A program made the position numbers and the translations under genes. A stretch of DNA of 64,000 bases from JACZUI01 sp965216725 (lineage in GTDB: Bacteria; Actinomycetota; Acidimicrobiia; Spongiisociales; ZC4RG35), in the NCBI GenBank assembly GCA_965216725.1, contig CBDCGI010000021.1:1-64000 (forward strand). The letters are read 5' to 3'. The notes below the pieces were generated by a model that saw nothing but the letters and a program-made list of their open reading frames with translations, had not been told where the DNA came from and made no database searches. Numbering within the stretch: the stretch's first letter is position 1; the number at the start of each line of letters is the position of its first letter. Shown one piece after another: positions 25,441-34,320 of this stretch.

Positions 25441-26081
25441 AGATCGGGGTTGTCCGATTCCCGGGAACCAATTGTGAGCTGGATGTGATCCACGCTCTGG
25501 ATGCCTTGGGGGCGGAGACGGAGCTGGTCTGGCACAGGGATGACCACCTCGAAGGGATCGACGGTGTGGTGCTGCCCGGTGGCTTTGCCCATGGCGACTA
25601 CCTCCGCACCGGAGCCATCGCCCGCCTGTCGCCGATCATGGAGGCGGTTCGAGAGGCAGCCGATACCGGCGTCCCCGTCCTGGGGATATGCAACGGATTT
25701 CAGATCCTCTGTGAGAGCGGCCTTCTCCCCGGGGCATTGATCGCCAATCGCGATCTCGCCTTCATATGCGAGTACGTCGACGTCGAGATTGTCGACACCT
25801 CCACCGTGCTGACCGCAGGCCTCGAGCCCGGCGAACACCTGCGGATACCGCTCAACTCGTATGAGGGAGCCTGGGTCGACCCGAGTGGTGAAGGCAGAAC
25901 CGTCATACGCTACGTCGACGACCCCAACGGGTCTCACGATCGAGCGGCCGCGGTGGCCAACGGCGCCGGAAACGTCGTGGGAATCATGCCTCATCCGGAA
26001 CGAGCATCGGACCCTTTGCTGGGGTCAACAGATGGGAACCGGCTGTTGGAGGGATTCCTTCACTCGACGGTGAGAGTGTGA
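25437..26081 (+). CDS. purQ: FGAM synthase glutaminase subunit PurQ
   Basis: PurQ releases ammonia from glutamine for FGAM synthase. The 214-residue class I glutamine amidotransferase has the catalytic cysteine in VPVLGICNGFQILCE (near residue 85) and the His/Glu pair near the C-terminus (GIMPHPERASD). The start MKIGVVRFPGTNCELD is typical. It overlaps purS at its start and purL at its stop. Confidence 0.95.
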   Translation: MKIGVVRFPGTNCELDVIHALDALGAETELVWHRDDHLEGIDGVVLPGGFAHGDYLRTGAIARLSPIMEAVREAADTGVPVLGICNGFQILCESGLLPGALIANRDLAFICEYVDVEIVDTSTVLTAGLEPGEHLRIPLNSYEGAWVDPSGEGRTVIRYVDDPNGSHDRAAAVANGAGNVVGIMPHPERASDPLLGSTDGNRLLEGFLHSTVRV

Positions 26082-28240
26082 CCACCGCCACCGAGCCGCT
26101 CCATCGCCGACTGGGCATGACGGACGACGAGTACAACGAAGTGCTTCACATCCTCCGTCGCGAGCCCAGACCGGCAGAGTTGGCCATGTACTCGGTGATG
26201 TGGTCGGAACACTGCTCCTACAAGTCTTCGAGAAAACACCTCGGTCGCTTCCCGACCGAAGCGCCATGGGTGGTGGTGGGACCTGGGGAGAACGCCGGAG
26301 TGGTCGACCTGGGTGACGGATGGCTGGCTGCACTGCGCATCGAGAGTCACAACCACCCTTCCTACGTGGAGCCTTATCAAGGCGCTGCAACCGGTGTGGG
26401 CGGCATTCTCCGCGACGTCTTCACCATGGGGGCCCGGCCCATCGCCTTATGGGATCAAATCAGGTTTGGGCCTCTCGACACTCCCAAGAATCGTTATCTG
26501 CTCAACGGCGTGGTCGCCGGAATTGCCGGTTACGGCAATGCGGTGGGTGTGCCGACGGTGGGGGGAGAGGTTGAGTTCGACGACTGCTATTCGGGAAATC
26601 CCCTGGTGAACGTGATGTGCCTCGGAGTTCTCAAAAAAGACCAATTGGTACTGGGAACTGCAGGCTCACCCGGCACCGTGGCGGTGCTCCTCGGCCGATC
26701 CACCGGTCGCGACGGAATCGGTGGGGCATCGGTGCTGGCGTCGGCCTCGTTTGACGAAGCATCGGCCGACAAGCGGCCCAGCGTTCAGGTCGGAGATCCG
26801 TTCGAGGAAAAGAAGCTCATCGAGGCCTGCCTCGAGATGTTCGACAGGAACCTCGTCGTCGGAATTCAAGACTTGGGGGCGGCCGGCCTCTCCTGTGCGA
26901 CGTCAGAACCTGCGGGCAGGGCGGGCGTAGGCATCGACGTCGACCTCGACAGGGTGCATGTCCGGGAGACCGGAATGTCGGCAGCTGAGCTTCTGATGTC
27001 GGAATCTCAGGAGCGGATGATGGCATTCGTGGCGCCCGGCAATGTGGATGCCGTCCTCGAGATCGCCGACCGATGGGAGATCGACTCTTCTTTGATCGGG
27101 ATCGTGGAAGAGGGATCAACGCTGACAGTACGTCACGACGGCGAAATCGTCGCCAAGATCCCTGCGGCATCACTAGCCGACGACGCGCCGCTCTACGACC
27201 GCCCGGCGCAGGAACCCGAGAACCTGCACGATCTGTGGTCGCTGAAGCCGGTTCTGCCGGCCGACATCACCGTCACCGACGCCCTGCGGGCACTCCTCGA
27301 CGATCCGGGAATCGGGTCCTCGGCCTGGATTCACACCCAATACGACCACATGCTCTTCTTGAACACCTTGGTCGGTCCTGGAAACGACGGGTCGCTGCTC
27401 CGGCTGCAAGGCACCACCAAGGCGCTCGCAGTGTCAACCGATGGGAATGGCAGGCTCTGCAGCCTCGACCCGCGCCGGGGGGCGGCTCGCCTCGTGCACG
27501 AAGCGGCCCTCAATGTTGCGGTCGCGGGGGCCCGGCCGCTGGCGATGGTGGACAACCTCAACTTCGGCAACCCCGAGAAACCCGAAGTCATGTGGCAGCT
27601 CATCGAGACCATCGAAGGCATATCCGAGGGATGCGAAGCTCTGGGAATCCCGGTTGTGGGCGGAAACGTCTCCTTCTACAACGAAACCGACGGCGAGGAC
27701 ATCCACCCCACGCCCGTGGTGGGATTGTTGGGGCTGGCCGATCCAGTTCCGGAGCGGCCACCTCGTCTGGACAGGGCGGAACCCGGCATGGCCATCTGGG
27801 TCTTCGGGCCGGCACCCGGGAAAAACCTGGCCGGCTCGAGCGTTGAGAGAGTGTTGTGCGGGACGCTCACCGGCCGTCCTGCGGCCCCAGACCACGACGC
27901 GGGAATGGTGGCAGTCAGGTCGGCCTCAGAGATGGCCCACGTTGCACCGGTTCTCCACGATGTGTCTGACGGAGGCCTGGCCGTGGCAATCGCAGAGATC
28001 TGCATCGCGTCCGGTCTCGGTGCCAGGGTTGAGGTCTCCGATCTGGAAGAGTTGTTCAGCGAGGACCCGCATCGCTTTGTGGCGGTGCTTCCGGACATGT
28101 TGCTGCCCGAGGTCGAGGCGCCGGGCACGCGGATAGGCGTGATGGGCGGGGACCAGATCGAGTTCGGCAGATCGGGTGTCACGGTCGAGGAGGCAACCCT
28201 CCTGTACCAGGGAGCGTTGAGCCGCCGCTTGCGGGGCTGA
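26078..28240 (+). CDS. purL: FGAM synthase catalytic subunit PurL (small type)
   Basis: PurL converts FGAR to FGAM using ATP and ammonia delivered by PurQ. The 720-residue length identifies the small PurL that needs PurS and PurQ. Conserved features include MYSVMWSEHCSYKSSRKHL near the N-terminus, LRIESHNHPSYVEPYQGAATG with the catalytic histidine, VGIQDLGAAGLSCATSE, and in the second AIRS-like half AMVDNLNFGNPEKPE and LHDVSDGGLAVAIAE. The GTG start overlaps the purQ stop (GTGA). Last gene of the purCSQL operon. Confidence 0.96.
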   Translation: MTTATEPLHRRLGMTDDEYNEVLHILRREPRPAELAMYSVMWSEHCSYKSSRKHLGRFPTEAPWVVVGPGENAGVVDLGDGWLAALRIESHNHPSYVEPYQGAATGVGGILRDVFTMGARPIALWDQIRFGPLDTPKNRYLLNGVVAGIAGYGNAVGVPTVGGEVEFDDCYSGNPLVNVMCLGVLKKDQLVLGTAGSPGTVAVLLGRSTGRDGIGGASVLASASFDEASADKRPSVQVGDPFEEKKLIEACLEMFDRNLVVGIQDLGAAGLSCATSEPAGRAGVGIDVDLDRVHVRETGMSAAELLMSESQERMMAFVAPGNVDAVLEIADRWEIDSSLIGIVEEGSTLTVRHDGEIVAKIPAASLADDAPLYDRPAQEPENLHDLWSLKPVLPADITVTDALRALLDDPGIGSSAWIHTQYDHMLFLNTLVGPGNDGSLLRLQGTTKALAVSTDGNGRLCSLDPRRGAARLVHEAALNVAVAGARPLAMVDNLNFGNPEKPEVMWQLIETIEGISEGCEALGIPVVGGNVSFYNETDGEDIHPTPVVGLLGLADPVPERPPRLDRAEPGMAIWVFGPAPGKNLAGSSVERVLCGTLTGRPAAPDHDAGMVAVRSASEMAHVAPVLHDVSDGGLAVAIAEICIASGLGARVEVSDLEELFSEDPHRFVAVLPDMLLPEVEAPGTRIGVMGGDQIEFGRSGVTVEEATLLYQGALSRRLRG

Positions 28241-28364
28241 TTTCACCACCGCTGCCGACGAGCCTTTCGACACCTGGCACTTGTCGATAGCGTATGTGCC
28301 CACTCGACATTCCTCAGATGGCACGTGAAGCCGAGTCGAGTCGTGTACAGGAGAGGGAAGACGC

Positions 28365-29600
28365 TTGGTCGACCATCAACGCGCCGTGGAAGAGGCCTTC
28401 CGGGAGTCGTACTCCCTGGTACTGGCCACCGTGGCCCGGCACACCGGCGACATCGACCTCGCCGAAGAGGCGGTACAGGACGCCCTCATCGAGGCTTTGC
28501 GAGCGTGGCCAGAACGGGGAGTCCCCGACAACCCTTCAGGTTGGATCTCATCGGTGGCTCGGCGGAGGGCGATCGATCGAATTCGGCGACGACAAAACCT
28601 CGCAAGAAAGTCCGCCATCCTCGCCGGGCTGGAGAAGACCGAGGTGGAGCGCGAGGTGAGCATCCCCGAAGGCGCAATAAGTGACGACCGTCTTCAGATG
28701 GTGTTTGCCTGTTGTCACCCCGCGCTCGGAATCGACAAGCAGGTAGCGCTGACCCTGCGAACCTTGGGAGGGCTGACCACAGCAGAGATCGCACACGCGT
28801 TCCTGGTCACCGAGCCCACGATGGCGCAGCGACTGGTCCGGGCCAAGAACAAGGTCCGCGATGCCGGGATTCCTTTTAAGGTCCCGTCGGACCATGAGCT
28901 GGTCGATCGACTGGCGGCCGTGCTCGCTGTCATCTACCTGATCTACAACGAGGGCTACTACGCAAGCACCGGCGATGGGCTGATTCGGGGTGACTTGACT
29001 GCTTCGGCGATCGAACTCGGCCAGTTGGTCGTGCAACTGATGCCCGACGAAGCCGAGCCACTAGGACTGCTCGCGTTGATGCGATTTCACGACTCCCGGC
29101 GAACAGCGAGAACCGACGCCGATGGGGAGATCGTGCTGCTCAAGGACCAGGACCGGTCACTCTGGGATCGCGGGCTGATTACCCGGGCACAAGCCGATCT
29201 GGAACGCGCCCTGAACATGGGCGGTCGTGGAACCTATGTCCTCCAGGCCGAGATCTCATCACACCATGCCACGGCCGAGAGCTGGGGGGAGACACCATGG
29301 CCCCGCATACGCCTCGTCTACGACCGTCTGGCGGCCAGAGTCCCCTCCCCGGTGATCCTGATGAACCGAGCAGTGGCCGTCGGCTTTGCCGAGGGCCCGA
29401 CCCAGGGCCTGGCCCTGCTGGATGAGCTGGCTGAGGATCTCCGGGGTCATCATTCGTACCACGTGGCAAGGGCCGAGCTTCTGGCGGCGGCCGATGAACC
29501 GGAATCCGCGGTAGAAGAGCTGAACGCCGCCCTCGCCGGGCCGATGAACCAATCAGAGCGACGGCATCTCCTACACCGACGATCTGAATTGGGCGGCTGA
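28365..29600 (+). CDS. ECF42-type sigma factor with C-terminal helical extension
   Basis: This 411-residue protein starts with sigma region 2 (EEAFRESYSLVLATVARHTGDIDLAEEAVQDALIEAL) and region 4 (TLGGLTTAEIAHAFLVTEPTMAQRLVRAKNKVRDAGIPF). A C-terminal domain of about 230 residues follows, rich in TPR-like helices (AVLAVIYLIYNEGYYAS). This is the ECF42 layout. Known ECF42 factors have no classical anti-sigma and sit beside YCII/DGPF-domain genes, which they control. No such gene is adjacent here. The TTG start at 28365 follows AGGAGAGGG. The stop is 5 bp from the convergent mobA. Confidence 0.88.
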   Translation: MVDHQRAVEEAFRESYSLVLATVARHTGDIDLAEEAVQDALIEALRAWPERGVPDNPSGWISSVARRRAIDRIRRRQNLARKSAILAGLEKTEVEREVSIPEGAISDDRLQMVFACCHPALGIDKQVALTLRTLGGLTTAEIAHAFLVTEPTMAQRLVRAKNKVRDAGIPFKVPSDHELVDRLAAVLAVIYLIYNEGYYASTGDGLIRGDLTASAIELGQLVVQLMPDEAEPLGLLALMRFHDSRRTARTDADGEIVLLKDQDRSLWDRGLITRAQADLERALNMGGRGTYVLQAEISSHHATAESWGETPWPRIRLVYDRLAARVPSPVILMNRAVAVGFAEGPTQGLALLDELAEDLRGHHSYHVARAELLAAADEPESAVEELNAALAGPMNQSERRHLLHRRSELGG

Positions 29601-29605
29601 GCGAC

Positions 29606-30172
29606 TCAGCGCAGAAGGCGCTCCGACTCGGCCAGCGCTTCCGGGGTATCGATGGAGAGCCAGGACCGCCCGTCCTCGTCCCATGTCCGCCAGATGTCCG
29701 GCGTGACCGGGAAGAACGATGTGCGATCTAGGAGGCTTTGCACCGAGCCTCCGGCCGTCGCTTCCTCGGCGGCGGCGGCTGCGAGCGACGTTGGGTAGAT
29801 GGCGCAGGTCACCTGGCGCACTCCCTCTTCATCGACTGGGATGATGGGGAGTGCGGAATCGAGCCCAGCCAGACGCTGCAAGGTCTCACGCCTTACGAGG
29901 GCATTGTCGACTGCCACCACCAACACCCGGTCTGGCTCGGACCGCTGCAAAGCCGTGGCGATCCCCGCTAACGGACCACCGGTTTCCCACGCGTCGGCCC
30001 AGCTTTCGAATCCAGGGCGAGGGTCCCCGAGTAGAACCAGCGATTCTGTCGAGCCGGCCATGGCGCCGGCGACTCTCTCGAGGAAAGTGCTGCCACCCAG
30101 CTCGACAAAAGCCTTGTCGGTCCCCATCCGGGTGCTCCTGCCACCACACAGAATCGCTCCCAGCAAACTCAC
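29606..30172 (-). CDS. mobA: Molybdenum cofactor guanylyltransferase-like protein
   Basis: This 188-residue protein has the N-terminal nucleotidyltransferase signature AILCGGRSTRMGTDKAFVELGG and the GGPLAGIATAL segment of the MobA/MocA family. MobA attaches GMP to molybdopterin, and the related MocA attaches CMP. Xanthine dehydrogenase-family enzymes need molybdopterin or its cytosine dinucleotide form, so this gene could support the XDH encoded 5 kb away; that link is inferred. The GTG start overlaps the stop of the DNA repair gene upstream (GTGA), which indicates co-transcription. Confidence 0.82.
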   Translation of the reverse strand: MSLLGAILCGGRSTRMGTDKAFVELGGSTFLERVAGAMAGSTESLVLLGDPRPGFESWADAWETGGPLAGIATALQRSEPDRVLVVAVDNALVRRETLQRLAGLDSALPIIPVDEEGVRQVTCAIYPTSLAAAAAEEATAGGSVQSLLDRTSFFPVTPDIWRTWDEDGRSWLSIDTPEALAESERLLR

Positions 30173-31317
30173 GATGCCGCCTCGATCAGGTTGAACTCTC
30201 CATCTGCCACCGGACGACCGTTCAGCTGAACGGTCACCGTGTGCCGCCCAGGCAGGAGGGTGAAGGTTGTTGCGTCGGCCTTCAGCTTGTGAGTCTTGCG
30301 CACGGTGACGGCAGCACCAGCTTCGAGGCTGAGCTGTTTCAGCTTGAACACCTTCGTGGATGCTCCCTTCTTTCTCACGAATGAGACCGCGTAGTCGACT
30401 ATCAGATCTTCGGCAGAGTTGGCCTCGAGATCCAGCTCGAGCACCACCTCCCTGCCTATCACTACGTCGCCTTCGGGCCGGATTCGGAACGCGATGACCG
30501 TGACATCAGGGTTTGTGGAATACCCGAGCAGCTCCATCGCACCAGGATGCCCCTGCTTGATCAGCGACCGGAGTGCGTGCCGCATGATCCACTGCATCTC
30601 GGCGTCCTCCTGACGTCCGGATCGTTGCCAGCGATCGAGCGTCGCCACCACCAGCTCCGGGTCGGATTTCGCAATGTCGTTCATGTGATTGGCCACGGAT
30701 CGGGTCACATAACGCGTCGAATCGGCATAGAGGAGATCGAGAAGCGGCAAGGGAGCATCGACCGCCAGGCTGATACGGGGCGCCCAAGGCAGCCGGTGCC
30801 GTGTGCCCTCGCTGACCAGACGCCTGACGTGATAGTTGGAGTCCTCAGCCCACTGGGCGAGGACTTGCATCGTCTCGTCGGGATAGGTCTCGAGAAAGGG
30901 TCGGATGGGACCCTCCATCGAGAATCGCATGGTCAGCTCCTTGATCAACCCAATCGATACCTCATAATGCTCCTCTGCCAAACCGTTGGCTGCGACGAAC
31001 TCCCCAAACGGGGCAAATATGAAGTCACCAAAGTCGTCGTCGGTCTTCGAAGGATCGAGAGGCGGAGGAAGGGCTCGGCTGATGAGCGCCGCGGCCTCAG
31101 GAAAACCAGCCGGCATGTGGCGCTCCAAGACCTCGGTGATCATCGCGATCCTCTGCTTCAACTCCAGCGGAGGCATTCTGGCGAGCACTTCGTCGGCAAA
31201 CGCTTCCCGATCGAATCCTGGGTCCGCATCCGACAACAGGCCGCCGAGATACGAAACCGTCTCGTGGTTGAAGAGATGGTCTTTGAGACTGAACCTCTCA
31301 CCGGCATCGTTAGCCAC
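30169..31317 (-). CDS. DNA alkylation repair protein (AlkC-like HEAT-repeat glycosylase)
   Basis: This 382-residue protein has an N-terminal all-helical HEAT-like domain typical of AlkC (FADEVLARMPPLELKQRIAMITEVLERHMP; WAEDSNYHVRRLVSEGTRHRLPWAPR; RYVTRSVANHMNDIAKSDPELVVATL). It is followed by a C-terminal Ig-like beta domain of about 110 residues (GREVVLELDLEANSAEDLIVDYAVSFVRKKG). AlkC/AlkD glycosylases remove N3- and N7-alkylpurines. The NHMNDIAK stretch is highly typical. It is the first gene of a pair with mobA. Confidence 0.85.
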   Translation of the reverse strand: MANDAGERFSLKDHLFNHETVSYLGGLLSDADPGFDREAFADEVLARMPPLELKQRIAMITEVLERHMPAGFPEAAALISRALPPPLDPSKTDDDFGDFIFAPFGEFVAANGLAEEHYEVSIGLIKELTMRFSMEGPIRPFLETYPDETMQVLAQWAEDSNYHVRRLVSEGTRHRLPWAPRISLAVDAPLPLLDLLYADSTRYVTRSVANHMNDIAKSDPELVVATLDRWQRSGRQEDAEMQWIMRHALRSLIKQGHPGAMELLGYSTNPDVTVIAFRIRPEGDVVIGREVVLELDLEANSAEDLIVDYAVSFVRKKGASTKVFKLKQLSLEAGAAVTVRKTHKLKADATTFTLLPGRHTVTVQLNGRPVADGEFNLIEAAS

Positions 31318-31354
31318 GATCCGAGGTTAGGTGCCAGGGCTAGCCTCGGCGGCC

Positions 31355-31879
31355 GTGCGGAAACCAAACATTCCCCTGCCACACATTGACCCTGACGCGG
31401 TGATCGCATCCGGTGCGCAGATTCACGGCGACGTGAGGATCGGCGCCCGCAGCTTTGTGCTGTTCGGCGTGGTGATCAGGGCCGAGTTGGACAAGGTCAC
31501 CATCGGTGAAGAGACCAACATCCAGGACAACTCGGTGGTCCACTGCGACGAGGACGTTCCCTGCTTTCTCGGCAATCGAGTCACGATCGGTCACAGTGCA
31601 GTGGTCCACGGCGCCACAGTGGGTGACAAGGCGCTGATCGGTATTGGAGCCAAGGCGCTGAACCGGTCGGTCGTGGGTGAGGGAGCGTGGCTGGCGGCGG
31701 GATCCGTGCTCGCCGAGGGGAAAAAGGTGCCTCCCTGGACTCTGGCGGTTGGCATCCCGGCCAGGCCTTTGCGTGAGCTGACAGGAGACGAGATACGTCG
31801 CGCCGATGATGGTGTCGACCACTACGTGGAACTAGCCGAGGCCTACCGCCAAGTGCTCCCAGATTCGCGCCGAGGTTGA
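31355..31879 (+). CDS. Gamma-carbonic anhydrase-family hexapeptide protein
   Basis: From GTG 31355 the protein has 174 residues and forms a left-handed beta-helix of hexapeptide repeats (VIASGAQIHGDVRIGARSFV). Metal ligands of the gamma-CA/YrdA family are recognisable: NSVVHCDE (His) and VTIGHSAVVHGATVG (two His). The closing AVGIPARPLRELTGDEI is family-typical. Activity as a carbonic anhydrase or transferase is not proven for many members. The frame may also start at GTG 31331. It is divergent from the AlkC-like gene and 37 bp upstream of purF. Confidence 0.85.
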   Translation: MRKPNIPLPHIDPDAVIASGAQIHGDVRIGARSFVLFGVVIRAELDKVTIGEETNIQDNSVVHCDEDVPCFLGNRVTIGHSAVVHGATVGDKALIGIGAKALNRSVVGEGAWLAAGSVLAEGKKVPPWTLAVGIPARPLRELTGDEIRRADDGVDHYVELAEAYRQVLPDSRRG

Positions 31880-31916
31880 GTCGGCCCAGCGGACCTCTCC
31901 TGCCTACCATGGCTTG

Positions 31917-33344
31917 GTGCCCGAAGACACCGACGCACACCTGAACGGACCCCGCGAAGCCTGCGGGGTTTTTGGCGCTTACAGCCCGAACCAACGGGTG
32001 TCCAACATCATCTACTACGGGCTCTTCGCCCTCCAGCACCGGGGTCAGGAGTCGGCGGGCATGGCCACCTCCAACGGCGAAACCGTGACTGTGTTCAAAG
32101 ACATGGGCTTGGTCCCTCAGGTGTTCGACGAGGCGGCCCTGGCAGGGCTCGAGGGACACATTGGCGTGGGTCACACCCGCTACTCGACGACCGGTTCCAC
32201 CACCTGGGCAAATGCCCAGCCGGCCCATCGCCAGATCGGGAATACTTCAATTGCGCTGGGGCACAACGGAAACCTCACCAACACCGCCTCACTGGCAACG
32301 GCCCTCGGAGTGCAGGGAGCCACCACCGACTCCGATCTCATGGCCGAGGGCATTGCCCGTGAGGTCAACGATGAAAGATCGGACTCCCGCGGGCTGGAGG
32401 TGGCGGTGACGAAGGTGGCACCAACCTGGGAAGGAGCATTCAGCGTGGTGCTCATGGACCAAGGTCATCTGGTGGGGGTTCGCGATCCTCACGGCTTCCG
32501 CCCGCTTTCCATCGGTGCCCTCCCCGACGGGGGCACCGTCCTCGCCTCGGAGACGTCTGCCCTCGACCTGATCGGGGCCCGGTTTGTCCGTGACGTCGCT
32601 CCTGGGGAAGTGGTCGTCATCGACGCCGCCGGGCTCCACAGCTACTACCCATTCCCGCGAGTGGATCCTGGGCTCTGCCTCTTCGAATTCGTCTACTTCG
32701 CCCGACCCGACAGCCAGATGTACGGGAGAAACATTCACGGAGCTCGTTACGAGATGGGCAGGGCACTGGCACGCGAGCATCCGGCGGAAGCCGACGTCGT
32801 TGTCCCCGTGCCGGAGTCGGGGATACCGGCAGCGCAGGGCTTTTCCGCCGCGAGTGGCATCCCCTACTCGGACGGTCTCGTCAAGAACCGGTATATCGGC
32901 CGCACCTTCATCGAGCCCACACAGCTGCAGAGAGACCAGGGGATTCGTCTCAAGCTGAACCCGATCATCGAGAACCTCCAGGGCAAGCGGGTGATCCTCG
33001 TCGACGACTCGATAGTCCGCGGTTCCACGACGAAACAGCTGGTGCAGATGGTCAAAGAGGCTGGAGCCAAGGAGGTTCACCTCCGCATCTCTTCCCCGCC
33101 TTACCGCTGGCCTTGCTTCTACGGCATGGACACTTCTGACGCCTCGACGCTCATCGCAGCCCGGATGGAGGTGGAAGAGATCTGCGCGCACGTCGGAGCC
33201 GAGACGCTGGGATACCTGTCGCTGGACAACCTGCTGGAGGCGACCGGGGTTGCCGACGCCGGGTTCTGCACCGCCTGCTTGTCCGGTGACTACCCGACCG
33301 AGGTGCCAAGGACCGCGGATAAGTTCCAACTCGAACGATCCTGA
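31917..33344 (+). CDS. purF: Amidophosphoribosyltransferase
   Basis: PurF catalyses the first committed step of purine synthesis, making phosphoribosylamine from PRPP and glutamine. The start at GTG 31917 (a TTG codon precedes it) encodes a short propeptide, EDTDAHLNGPREA, before the nucleophilic cysteine in ACGVFGAY. The glutaminase part has FALQHRGQESAGMATSNG. The PRTase part has the PRPP loop VILVDDSIVRGSTTKQLV. Cysteines in RWPCFYGMD and FCTACLSGDYP match the Fe-S-type PurF of Bacillus and actinobacteria. It is followed 1 bp later by purM, so the pair is one operon. Confidence 0.95.
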   Translation: MPEDTDAHLNGPREACGVFGAYSPNQRVSNIIYYGLFALQHRGQESAGMATSNGETVTVFKDMGLVPQVFDEAALAGLEGHIGVGHTRYSTTGSTTWANAQPAHRQIGNTSIALGHNGNLTNTASLATALGVQGATTDSDLMAEGIAREVNDERSDSRGLEVAVTKVAPTWEGAFSVVLMDQGHLVGVRDPHGFRPLSIGALPDGGTVLASETSALDLIGARFVRDVAPGEVVVIDAAGLHSYYPFPRVDPGLCLFEFVYFARPDSQMYGRNIHGARYEMGRALAREHPAEADVVVPVPESGIPAAQGFSAASGIPYSDGLVKNRYIGRTFIEPTQLQRDQGIRLKLNPIIENLQGKRVILVDDSIVRGSTTKQLVQMVKEAGAKEVHLRISSPPYRWPCFYGMDTSDASTLIAARMEVEEICAHVGAETLGYLSLDNLLEATGVADAGFCTACLSGDYPTEVPRTADKFQLERS

Positions 33345-33345
33345 T

Positions 33346-34320
33346 ATGGCCACGTACGACGAGGCCGGTGTCGATCTCTCCGGCGCCGACCGACACGTGT
33401 CTGCCATTGCCGATGTGGTGAAAGGCACCTGGTCTCAGGCGGTCGTCGGAGGATTTGGCGGATTCGCGGCGGGGGTCACGGTCCCTGACGATTTCGTAGA
33501 CCCGGTCCTGATGCTGAGCACCGATGGCGTCGGGACCAAGCTGGAGATCGCCCGGCAGTCCGACATGTGGTCGGGTGTGGGGCACGACGTGGTCGCGATG
33601 TGCGTCGACGACCTGGCTGCCACCGGAGCCCAACCCATTGGATTCGTGGACTATCTGGCAGTGGGCCAGCTGGCTCCTGATCGCGACAAGATGATCGTGT
33701 CTTCTGTCGCGGAAGCCTGCCGGATGGCGGAGTGCCCTCTATTGGGAGGCGAGACGGCCGAGCACCCCGGAATAATGGACGCCGGCACTGTCGATCTCGC
33801 CGGCACGGCACTGGGCGTGGTGGAAAGAGGACGGGAGCTCAAGGTTTCAGACGTGAGGCCCGGAGACCTGATCGTCGGTCTCGCCTCCCCCAACGCCCGA
33901 TCCAACGGATTCTCGCTGGTGAGAAGGGCCCTCGGCGATGAGGTGTTGGAGCATGCCGAGGTGCTTCTCCAACCCTCTGTGATTTACTCACCCAGCGTGG
34001 CCGAGGCTGTGGCCGCCGGGGGCGTCCACTCGGCCGCTCACATCACCGGGGGTGGAATACCGGCAAACCTGCCCCGTGCCCTCCCCGACAACCTGGGTGC
34101 CGAAGTCGACACCAGCTCATGGGAGACACCCGAGGTGTTCCACCTCATTGCTGGGCACGGGGTGCCCCGAACCGAGATGTTCAACGTGTTCAACATGGGC
34201 GTGGGCTTCGTCCTGATCGTGGATCCCGACAGGGTCGAACAAGTACAGGAAGCAGTGGAATTGCACCGGCCGAACGTGATTGGCAGGGTCGTGGACCGAC
34301 CCGGGGTCATTCTCCGGTAG
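33346..34320 (+). CDS. purM: AIR synthetase
   Basis: PurM closes FGAM to aminoimidazole ribonucleotide using ATP. From ATG 33346 the protein has 324 residues and begins MATYDEAGVDLSGADRHVSA. It shows the conserved LMLSTDGVGTKLEIA, VAMCVDDLAATGAQPIGFVDYLA, LLGGETAEHPGIM and AHITGGGIPANLPRALPDN blocks. The adenine-binding C-terminal half ends at 34320, overlapping the convergent adenine deaminase gene by 14 bp. Synthesis and breakdown genes thus meet end to end here. Confidence 0.95.
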   Translation: MATYDEAGVDLSGADRHVSAIADVVKGTWSQAVVGGFGGFAAGVTVPDDFVDPVLMLSTDGVGTKLEIARQSDMWSGVGHDVVAMCVDDLAATGAQPIGFVDYLAVGQLAPDRDKMIVSSVAEACRMAECPLLGGETAEHPGIMDAGTVDLAGTALGVVERGRELKVSDVRPGDLIVGLASPNARSNGFSLVRRALGDEVLEHAEVLLQPSVIYSPSVAEAVAAGGVHSAAHITGGGIPANLPRALPDNLGAEVDTSSWETPEVFHLIAGHGVPRTEMFNVFNMGVGFVLIVDPDRVEQVQEAVELHRPNVIGRVVDRPGVILR

